NCBI GenBank assembly: GCA_018417955.1
Contig: JACTVC010000019.1
Coordinates: 62,001 to 126,000, forward strand
Direction of reading: 5' to 3'
DNA from: Laccaria trichodermophora
Lineage: Eukaryota > Basidiomycota > Agaricomycetes > Agaricales > Hydnangiaceae
Length of the DNA: 64,000 bases
The position numbers and the translations under genes were made by a program. Below, piece after piece: positions 21,760 to 31,284 of this stretch; position 1 is the stretch's first letter; each line of letters starts with the position of its first letter. The notes below the pieces were generated by a model that did no database searches, was not told the DNA's origin, and was given only the letters and a program-made list of their open reading frames with translations.

Positions 21760-22920
21760 TGAAAGTGGTGAAGAATCAAGATAAGGCTGTGTATTGTTTG
21801 GTTACGCTGGGTCAGCCACCACAGTGACATTACTGACTCGCGTTTCCCAGCTTTTCGTTCTTCCATCGTACAACTTTATTCCCTTCACTCAATTTCCAAT
21901 ATATACCCCAACTGAGTTTTCAATCTGCCCACGACGATCGTGAAAACGCGCAAGCTTGTTGCCAGATCTGGACATCAGCCAAACGGCGAGGGAGAAAACT
22001 CCAGGTTAACTTTCCCTGAAGTTTTGTTACAGTCCAGGTGAATGCCCCTTCAAGTCGCCACGGCACAAGTTCGCCACTTAGCGCAGACAAGTCTCCTTGG
22101 CAGCGGGCTTCTTTCTAGGGCGTCATTGACCACGTAGAGAACTTAAACTATGGTGACTGAAGACCCGGAAGGTTGAAGAAGTGGCTGTAGTATGAGACTA
22201 AATCCTACTTGGTACGATCATCAGCTACAATTCTATCGTGATGTGCCATCCCATTTTGCCAATGAAGTCCCCGTCTCAGCCAAGAATGCCACGGTCATCC
22301 TTTCACTGTTCTCCCCCATTTTCCCTTCTCACACCCCCTACGCATTTGTCCGTGAACCGCGACGTCCGTGTATGAGCAGCAAATGACGCTTTGCTTCATA
22401 ACTCAATTTCCACACGTCGGGGCACCTGTCTCTGGGACGCCGCACTGTGAATACCCCTGCAACCCAAACTTGAACAGACGTCAATTTGGACAGAGCTGAC
22501 AACTGCTATTCCTGGGTTCTAAGGAGTCGAAGTGGCGATGTTTGTTGAAACACTAGAAGCTGTATCCAATCGGGTCGTCCTTAGAATAAGATGCAGTAAT
22601 TACATGAGTTACGACAGAGATAGTCGCAAACAAAAATGACCACCATTCACAATAACCTTGCAATCTGAATTTGAGCGGAAAAGGCTGTGCGAGATTACAC
22701 ATGACCATCCTGTTAGAGTGGCAGCGATTGTAGGGCCGATCTGTGCAGGAAGGTTTGAGGGAAACACGACACAGGCATAGACAACGTACCACTTGCGATT
22801 CTGACTCTTTACTCCAATTCAAGTCCTACATATATGCGAAGGTCGTGTAGGTGTCCAGATATCCTTCCAACCAGTCTCAGACTAGCTAGTGGGGTGGTTG
22901 CCTCGATGTCGACGTTCCAT
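21760..22920. other. Intergenic, nothing recognised
   Basis: Between the inverted repeat and the second dispersed copy. A minus-strand open frame at 22553-22822 and a short plus-strand one at 22192-22386 show no recognisable features. Confidence 0.4.
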
Positions 22921-22929
22921 TATGTTGCC

Positions 22930-23830
22930 CTAATAAAAAACCCAAGATAAGTAAGTATACATAGTTCGTTCATCACACTTGACCCACCTAGCCGCACAGA
23001 CCAGCTTCTTCCGTTTTGCACTAAACAGCACCGCACGTCTGCGTAACTCTCGCCACTGGATTTGACGCTGGCGGTGAGAAACCCTCAGATAAAGTTGGGT
23101 CGGTGGGTCGGTCAGTCCGTCTTGAACAATGAATAGCGCTTTTCTGGCAGCCTGAAAGGTAACTGATTGATAAATCACATATGAAGACCTCCCGTCGATG
23201 AGGGCTTGCCATCTCAGCACGTTGAACTGTCCGGACCATTGGGTGTCGTGACCGTCGTCGTAATCTTGAGTCTGTTGTTGGTAAGCATACAGACAGGTGA
23301 GAACGGATATAACACACTCACCTCGACTTGAAATGTTGTGTCCTGCTTGCAAAAGTAGGATCTACGACGGTGATGAAATGCACGAGTTCGCCCCTTCTGA
23401 TTGGACATGTCATTTTGGTGAAACACTTCAAAAGGGCGTAGGCCCTTAGATACGACGAACCCGCCATCTGAGCCTATCACGGGCATCGAGTTGCAGACCC
23501 CTTCTGGAGTGAAAATTCGTCGCCACTGATGATCAGGTGTGTGAGGGTTGAGGTGGGGGGCCGGTTCTCTTTATATCTGGAATGATCAGCTTCGTACGAG
23601 GTAAGAATCTCGAAAAGAACTCACGAGCAACGCCTGCAGAGCGAAGATACATCTTATCTGGGGTGATTTGTGTGTCCGGGAGCTGTTCAACACGATGGTG
23701 AAGGCAGGGCAAATGAGTCAGCTTCATCAGAGGTTTGAGGAGGGGAATGTCACTTGGGACGCCGCAACATCGACAAGCTTGAGGCTTTAGTTCGTAAGAT
23801 AAATTCAAGGCACGTTTCAGACGATGAAAT
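22930..23830 (-). repeat. Dispersed gene-like repeat, copy 2
   Basis: This is the better preserved partner of 9570-10470. Minus-strand segments: an N-terminal MNLSYELKPQACRCCGVPSD with LPDTQITPDKMYLRSAGVARE, then CFTKMTCPIRRGELVHFI with PTFASRT, a GTGAGT donor, then a long exon with QDYDDGHDTQWSGQFNVLR and KKLVCAARWVKCDERTMYTY. Two stops lie between the first and second segments, where an intron may sit. I do not recognise the product. It may be a multi-copy gene family or the coding remnant of a mobile element. A further open frame at 23817-24261 could be part of it. Confidence 0.5.
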
Positions 23831-24404
23831 TGTTGAGACGCCTGAATGCCGTACTTAAACCTATTGATGTGCGAATATCAGTCTGAAAAGTGATCGTTTC
23901 CACCGAAATCGTTGGTATCCGAATGCGGATATTCAAGAATCGAAGCTCTGCTGAGCCTGGAAGCACGGTTGACGAGCGGAGATGATCGAAGTTGAGAATG
24001 AACGAGGCATTGACCAAACACCATCCACAACCTGAAGCTCGACTCAAGCACCACTGGGACGAGGGATAGAACTTCAAGCCCGCTGAAACTAGTACAATCC
24101 CCGCTTTCGCGCCTGATATCATGCTCGTGACCCCTTCTCTCGGACGCGACTTCACTCCCATGTGGTGCAACTCGAGGCCATGTTGGACGAGTGGACGATA
24201 AGGAGAAATGAGCCGTGACGTTTGCCGTATGCTTGTTGATTGAGTTGTCTAGGACGTTCACCTGTTCACTACCACCATAGGTCCAAATTTATCTTCTTCT
24301 GAGAGGAAAGGGGCGAGCGAGATCTTGGTTTTCTGGCGTACTTGTGTCATTCTCCTTTCTTTCATTCTTTTCTATTCTTATTCCATCTTCACGACTCATC
24401 TCCT

Positions 24405-26745
24405 ATGCAACTTAAACCAGATTGTAAGTCCATTTCACAGCCTCCATAATCCATAATATCTCACGTTTGCAGACCAAATGGATGTCGAGCCATCCAATGG
24501 CTCAGCCATCCAAATCGACGCGATTCCCAGCTTGAGCTCTAACGGCGAGCGGGGAAAAGATTTTCCCGACAACCCCGAAGCATTCGAGAAACTAAAGCAA
24601 CAAGTCTTCAGCTGCAAACGACCCCATAAATCCAAGCAAGATTACCTTGATCGCCTCACTCTCCTGCACGCCCAGTCCGACACCCCATCTGAAGTCTCAG
24701 AGAATGCCACAGACAAAGAGAAGGAAGCCGATCGCTTCCGTCGTCTTCAGGCACCAACCACTCAACGCCGATTCATCTTTTCCACCTGGCCTCGCGACCC
24801 AAAGGGAAAGCCACTTCTTCCTGAAAACAGCAAGCTAGGTAAGATGGCGGCCAACGAATTACAGCACTGGGGTGCGACGCTGTTCGATTTCTACCATGTC
24901 CGACGTATCCACGATTTTGGTGGGTTGCCGTCGACGTCGACTGGGAGCAAGCTCGCTGCGTGGATGAAAGCGAATGGAGAGGATTACGCAAAGAAGGAGT
25001 TGCAGCTTGCGGAGGAGGAGGAAGATCCGAAAGAGATCTTCCCGTGTGATATTGCGAAGCTTGTTGAGAATGCTGATTTGCGGATTTCGAAGATGTTGAG
25101 CGAGTCTGAGGACGAAAGAAAACAGGAGGGATTTTCTCGTCCTGTTGGTATTTTCTTTTTGCGCCCTCCACATCTTGTCTGAGGTTTTTTCTTTCTTTTT
25201 AGGAGCCGTTTGACGCCGCATACAATTTTTTACCGATTCTTCAACAGCGCCTTCCTCTGCACCTTCTGCCAACGACTCTCTATGTGCATGATCCCTTCCG
25301 TTTGCTTCAAGTTCGATATGGCCAGGACAGGGAACACTATGCTCAATCATGGTCTTCACAACCCGACATAGTTCACACCTATAGGCATAACACCTCTTCC
25401 GCTGGCAGAGAGAAGATGAAAAAGGAAAAAGAGAAACTGATCTTAGACCGTGAGATTGAGGAAGCTCTTCGAAAGGGCGCTAAACCTGAAGAACATTCTT
25501 CGGCATTACCACCCTACGGATTTTACATCCCAAGTGACGCTTGCCCCATCCCTGGCCCAACGGAACCCTGGGTATACGCAATGCACGAGCCTCCCTCTCT
25601 TCCCAGTACTGCCGAAGAAGCCCATCTGTACCTCTCGCCTTCCCACCTGGCAGGCAAAGGAAATCACTCTTTCGCTTATCACGCAGAGTGGGACATCCCA
25701 CGCGACCTCCTCGTCCCAGACGCCCTCTGCAAACAATGCGTCATCGACGAAGCGAAAAAAATTATCGCTGCTGAAGACGCGGAAGGGACAGACCCAAAAT
25801 GGACCACTAAACGCGGGGAAGTTGTCCTCAAGGAAGACGTCCGGCCTGAATATGTGACGACCATCCCCGAAGAACCAGACGTTTACGTTTTGAAGGAGCG
25901 CAAAGAGCTCAACAGACTGGTCTACGAAGGTCCCGTCCGCATTATCCGCACCACAGTCGGGTACCAGAATCTTGCGCGGGGTGGATACTGCGTCCACCTC
26001 TCGGAACATGATAGGTTCAAACACCCACTTCGTACCACCGTCCGTGTCACGGCGAAACTGTCCATGCAGGGCGATTATCACCTGGACAGAGAGTCGCTTA
26101 ACTACCAGGCGTTCCCTGACCATTTTTTCCAGCATTGGAATGGGTACAACATTGTCTCGCCGTTGCATGAGCCGGTACCTGTGGGCGCGCTGGTACCTCA
26201 GTATTATGGGCATTATGTTCCTGATAAGGATGTCCCGGTGAAGAAGGAGAAGAGCGCAGCGGCGGTTGATGAAGTTGGTCAGCCTGTGGGTGATGCCGGT
26301 GGTGGGGAGGAGATTCATTATCGTAGCCCGATCATTCTCATGGAAAACTGTGGAAGTCCAATCGACGTTCATTCGCTTAATATCGACGATAAGTAAGCGC
26401 TACCAATCCAACATCTCTTTCTCACTCACCAGATTTATTCGTTATAGACACGAATGCGCATCTTTAATTTTTCGGTTCCATCACGCAGGGTGGGTCCACC
26501 ACTCCGTCGCGCCTCGCAACATCCTCTTCCAGCCAGGTCCTTTGACTGAATCACCTGTGTCCCGCACGGCCAACCAGATGGCATCTAATCCTCGAGACAG
26601 AGTGTTCAGTTTCAGGCTCATTGATTTTGGGAGGAGCAAGCTCTTTGGAAAGCCCTATGAACGTGAGATAGAGGAGGACAATGTTGAAGAAAATATTGGA
26701 GTCCAGAGGACACGGGATAGAAATGGAGTTCGTGCTTATGTATAA
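24405..26745 (+). CDS. Fungal protein kinase-like protein, atypical catalytic loop
   Basis: Exons: a short first exon from the ATG at 24405 (MQLKPD) joined across a 50-nt intron to YQMDVEPS; a long exon to about 25146; an intron ending at about 25202 that restores EPFDAAYNFLPILQQRLPL and runs to 26392; and a last exon HECASLIFRFHHAGWVHHS to the stop at 26745. The C-terminal part has the kinase-like catalytic loop HHSVAPRN and IDFGRS, so N and DFG remain while the HRD aspartate is Ser. This matches a large mushroom family annotated as kinase-like, in which HxS forms are frequent. Coiled, charged segments (KKEKEKLILDREIEEAL) precede the lobe. Substrate unknown; possibly a pseudokinase. Confidence 0.65.
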
Positions 26746-26761
26746 CTGTTTCTTTGTAAGG

Positions 26762-27035
26762 TCCAAGAATGCAAACATGCCAGTGTCATGGAGAAAGCAA
26801 TAGAGAGGATGGATGTTGGCGTCGTCGAGGAATAGCTCGCTCGCACAGTGTGGCAAACCCTCTTCAACTTCAAGGGGCAAGGACACCCCTGAGAAAGATA
26901 AGAAATGGCCACTCAGCGAAAAAATCGTTGAGGGTGCAAAGGACGTTCAACCGCAAGCTAAGTAGGGGGAAGAGAAACTTGAAGTGCACGAGGGGGATGA
27001 GCGTGATTACAATTGATTTTTATTTGATCGTTTGG
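26762..27035 (+). pseudogene. ATG3: Second ATG3 fragment (C-terminal)
   Basis: Starts 17 bp after the kinase-like gene stop. ECKHASVMEKAIERMDVGVVEE corresponds to the segment after the ATG3 catalytic Cys, followed by recognisable but frame-broken KDTPEKDKKW, AKDVQ and a final FYLIV stretch. At the DNA level it parallels 11680-11950. In-frame stops and small indels show it is dead, and it is more decayed than the first copy. Only the last exon region is present, so it is probably a truncated duplicate. Confidence 0.75.
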
Positions 27036-27991
27036 TATGAACCACCATAATCACCACTGTTCACCGACTCTTTCTCGAATAAAGGGCTGACTTCACCAAC
27101 CATAAAATTCCAACCACACCGACGCTTAGTATCCAGAGTACACAGGTACTGATTCCTGATTCGTATTCAATAAGATCTACCCTCGTCTCACCCATCTCTA
27201 CCCACAGCCCTCCCAAGCGAACTCTTTGAATTCCATACGCATTCAAGAAGTTATGCGTGCAGATACGCTACCGGAGCCTACTATTGGGCACGAAGGTTTA
27301 CAAAGTGCTCGACGTCTGCCTCAGGGAGAATAGGTATCACAGCCAGGAGATCATCTTCAGGTCGGTCACCCTTGAGTCGTCTTCTTCCGTGTTTCGTATA
27401 CACACATGGGGTCCATTTGCTGATTCTTTTCTTTTCAAAAGTATCCATTGCTGTGATACTGATAAAACTTGGCTTACTTATAGCTGATCAAGACGCTCAG
27501 GACCCGCAAGCCTGTACACGGTTACGTAGGAGAATTCTTGACCGTCCGCGCCTCTCATTCCGTGTAGTCCTCGTCCTGCTGCCACCCGCGAAATTCGGTC
27601 CGACTCGTTGTTCGTCGAGAGAAAGAAGGGGCTGGCGTCAGCGTCGGCTTCCGATCGTGCTACCTGGTGGGACACGGGCTCGTCGATCACGAGGCAGGAA
27701 ATCGGTTTGCTTGAGGCAACGATTTCTCGGATGATTACCACCGACCAGAACGCCCAAAGTTCGAAGGAGCACGTAAGAGCGATCGGCAAGAGTCATCTAT
27801 TGCATAGTCTCAAAATGTTTCACATGGGTTCGTCTTCTTTCCAAGATGTTCCGCTTCATAGTCCCACTTGCAAGCAGATCAAGGTGTATACGACAGATCG
27901 CCACCACAGTACGTTTCTCTGCATAGTCATGTCCATCATGATCAAAATCCGTGATGAGTAAGCACGAGGAACGAGGGCTCGCTCATATTAG
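27036..27991. other. Gene-poor, nothing recognised
   Basis: Left flank of the large transposon cluster. Open frames (plus 27372-27734 and 27608-27961, minus 27478-27789) lack domains and overlap one another. Confidence 0.4.
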
Positions 27992-28186
27992 GATAAGATA
28001 ACATCGCGCGTCAGAACCAGACATTTGACTCAGAAATACTGATATAAGTCTATGTTTCGGGGAGTGCTTCTCCCCACCTTTTCGGATCTGGTTCTGACGC
28101 GAAGAAACTACGTGTCGGTTTTCTGTCTTAAAATTTTCGAACGTCTTCCCAAAGTTCCTTGCGGTTCGTGGTTCACATCTCACGCA

Positions 28187-29581
28187 ATGACCGACTCCAC
28201 AGCAACCGACACCTCCGTCACCCCTCAGCCTCGCGTCCCGCGCACCCATACTTCGCCTACCATCATCCAATTATTAAAAAATCTCTCCCTGCCGAATATC
28301 TTACAAAAAAACAAGAAGATTGAAGCTGAGAACGACACCAGATCCGCTACAACCTTGAATCACGCTCTAGACCCAACCCATCACCCTCGACCGGGATCAG
28401 AAGCTGCTTCGTTGATCACCATTGATCCCGAAGATCTTGCCCGATTAAGAATCCCGTCCTTCTTTGCTTCCGTTCGCGAGCATATTTATAGCAGTTTGGC
28501 GAGGCGTCTTGCTGATGATGAGCTCAAAGAAAAGGAGGAGAAAAAAAGAAAAGACAACGACATCCCTGCAGAAGATCTCAGGCTTTCCAAAAGACGATGC
28601 ATGGATGGCGCCAATCATGTAGAAAGGGTGGTTGGAGAACCAATTCCTATTGAATTCTCCCAAGCTTTGTATGACACTGAAATCTGCGTTGCAGTACCGC
28701 TTCCCTTTTTCTTGACCCGGAATCTCCGAATTTTGATTGACGAGGCATCAACCCTTCCTACCGTCAAATCAAACCCTGCGCCTGGGGAAACTAAGGGTAT
28801 TTATATTCTTAATATAGACAAGCTCTCAACTTGTTTTGGAAAGGAATTATCCCTAACATGCAGTCAGTGGTCAGAGGCAGCTGCCAACATGTGGAGTTTT
28901 CAAATCTCCAGGGACAAATCTGGAGCTGATGGCGAACACGCCGCTTGGTTTGAGAAGCACTTCAACTTTTTCAACATGCTAAACAAAAGAGATGAACTCT
29001 ACGACGCTTGGAAATTGATGGAGCTCGAATTCCGACAAGATCACAGAAGCCACCACCTTAAATTCAGTGTGCAAGACTATGACAAGGCTCTTGGTTTGAC
29101 CGAGGAGAGCCACAAAATCCGAAAGGAGTTTCAAGGCTTGCTTGCTTCCCAAACGGCGGTTCAGCGGTCAGGGCCGTCCTACCGCGGCAATTCCGGTTCT
29201 TCCTCACAAAGGAACTTGCCACGAGGTCCTTTCCTCCCCTCCTCTTACTCCCAGCCCTTTTCATCAGGCAGCGGCAAGCCCCCCTCCAGCGCCGTCTGCC
29301 TTATCTGTGCACAAGAGGGGCACAACCTTTTCTTCCACCTCAAAGCCACCGTCGTCATCAAGTTTGCTGACGGCAAAGCAGTTTGGGCAAAATGTAGCCC
29401 AGGTTCTGGTCTCGTCACTCCTGACAACCACGCTATCTGCATCAACTGGAACGTTCGAGGCGCTGACGCCGCCTCCCAATGCGCCTCCCTCCACAAAGAC
29501 GACCGCCTCCACCTATGCTCCTTCTGTGGAAGCAAAAACCATCATGCTCTCTCCTGGACCTGCCGCACCAAAACTACTTGA
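28187..29581 (+). CDS. Gag-like protein of DIRS-like element
   Basis: Probable start MTDSTATDTSVTPQPRVPRT at 28187. The protein has a charged central region (ELKEKEEKKRKDNDIPAED), a conserved QWSEAAANMW segment, then a Ser-rich linker and a C-terminal Cys/His cluster (CLICAQEGHNLFFH, later CSFCGSKNHHALSWTC) resembling a nucleic-acid-binding knuckle. It overlaps the next frame by tens of codons, as is usual between gag and pol in these elements. No stop or frameshift was seen. It forms the nucleoprotein coat in related elements; the exact role here is inferred. Confidence 0.7.
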   Translation: MTDSTATDTSVTPQPRVPRTHTSPTIIQLLKNLSLPNILQKNKKIEAENDTRSATTLNHALDPTHHPRPGSEAASLITIDPEDLARLRIPSFFASVREHIYSSLARRLADDELKEKEEKKRKDNDIPAEDLRLSKRRCMDGANHVERVVGEPIPIEFSQALYDTEICVAVPLPFFLTRNLRILIDEASTLPTVKSNPAPGETKGIYILNIDKLSTCFGKELSLTCSQWSEAAANMWSFQISRDKSGADGEHAAWFEKHFNFFNMLNKRDELYDAWKLMELEFRQDHRSHHLKFSVQDYDKALGLTEESHKIRKEFQGLLASQTAVQRSGPSYRGNSGSSSQRNLPRGPFLPSSYSQPFSSGSGKPPSSAVCLICAQEGHNLFFHLKATVVIKFADGKAVWAKCSPGSGLVTPDNHAICINWNVRGADAASQCASLHKDDRLHLCSFCGSKNHHALSWTCRTKTT

Positions 29582-30783
29582 GGATTTCCTCTCTGTGTCA
29601 ACCCCTCCTCATCTCTCATACACTGACTTTTCCCCTTCTGTTTTCCCTTGCCTCCCTCTACCGTCGTCTAACGCTTACCATTCCTCGATATTCGAACGCA
29701 TTCCTCACCCTTACAACCCCGATGCTTTCAAAGCCCTTCTGCTTAAACATGATCTGTTTCCTCACTATCCTCTCCTTCCCTCTAATTTGCGGCACGGCTT
29801 TCCCCTTGGACGCATGCCAGCTTTGACACATGGCGTTGTCCTCCCTAATAATCCTTCTACTCACGCTTACATGTCCGATATTCAAGCATACCTCCAGAAG
29901 GAGCTCCTTGCTGGTAGGATGTCGGGCCCTTACTCACGTGAAGAGACAGAGCTTATCCTGCGTGGTCCCTTTCAATCTTCCCCCCTTATTGTTTCGCTTC
30001 AGCTGCAGCAACGCGGTATGCCTGACAAAGTCAGAATTTGCAGGCATCTCTCCAAGGCTTCTAAATTGCATGCTTCTGTCAACTCCCACATCCACAAGGA
30101 AGATTTTCCGACCCGATTTGATTTGGCCTCAAAGGTGGCCGAAATCGTGAGTCTTCTTTCTCTCAGTCTCTTCCCCCTCCCATTTTCCTCTTCTTCCTTA
30201 TATGCCCCCTTTGTGTTTCGTGCAGGGGGACATTTTCCTCTTTGCTGCCATGTGCAGATTGGGATATTGGCACTTCTCGTGCGTTATCCCCGACATCGCT
30301 CCACTGTTTTCTTGCGCATACTTGCGTATGGGCCATCTTTTGCCCCTTCTTCTTGAGCATCTCATGATGTTCCCTTCATGCAAACTTGTGCTTGAAACAC
30401 AACTTGTGTTTCTTCTCTCTGAGCAACTCATGTTGCTTCCCCTCTGTGGCCTTTGTCCGCTTTGCGTGCCTTATGGCACTTCTCCTTTCCTTACCTTTCC
30501 TACTTCTTTCTGTACCCTTTTGCTTCATCCAAGCTTACACATACTCGTAGATCGCCCTCGCTCCTCCCGGGACTCAGGCATGCACTTTGGACATAAAAAA
30601 CTTCCATCGCACCTGCCCTGTGTTACCTTCTCACAAACCTTGGCTCGTCGTCCAAGGCCTTGCTGGTCAATTCTTTATTGACCATGCACATCCTTTTGGT
30701 GCCGCTTGTGCCAGCGGCAATGCTGGCATGATTGCCAATGCTGTAGTTGACATTTGGAAGGCAGAAGGTGTCTTCCCTGTCCC
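29500..30783 (+). CDS. DIRS-like reverse transcriptase, N-terminal part (interrupted)
   Basis: The frame overlapping gag carries DAFKALLLKHDLFPHYPLL, the PDKVRICRHLSKASKLH motif and HIHKEDFPTRFDLASKVAEI, then an intron from 30149 to about 30549. Reading resumes with PPGTQACTLDIKNFHRTCPV (domain A, with its Asp) and FIDHAHPFGAACASGNAGM. The frame is cut at 30783 by LTR-A, immediately before the YEDD catalytic box, which lies at 55160. Thus this copy cannot make an intact polymerase. Confidence 0.75.
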
Positions 30784-31259
30784 TGTGGAACACTTCTTAG
30801 CGAAAGCGTCCTCAAAGAAGTGGGACAGTCGTAGGGAGTCTGACGGATACACGAACAGAGGTGTGATGACCCTCGGAGAGGTCGAGTAAAGTGACTAGAC
30901 GCGCGGGATCGTAGAATGTGACAGTTCACGGTACTCGTATCCCGATCTTCACGGACAGTTCCAGTGAAGATTGCTCTAGCGGCAGTTACGGCCTCTTGTA
31001 ATCCACGCGTTCTCTGAGAGCTAGATGCAGCCGTTAGTAGGGCTAGTATCGAGCGATACAGAGTGGTTGGTGGCAAAAAGAAGATATCTTCACCTCATGT
31101 AGAACATGAGGTGTAAGTACAACGCTTATGTAATGAAAATAGTAACGTGATAAGCAAATAAAACACTGAGTGGCGGAACGAGAGTTGAATCTCGGGGAGT
31201 GGGAAGTATCATAAGTAAGATGTAGAGATGGTGAAGGCTTACTGCACTACCATGTTACA
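30784..31259 (-). repeat. LTR-A 3' LTR
   Basis: 476 bp, direct repeat of 54676-55151. The purine tract lies just inside it at 31260-31281. Confidence 0.9.
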
Positions 31260-31284
31260 AAGCCCCCCACTTTCCACTTTCCGC

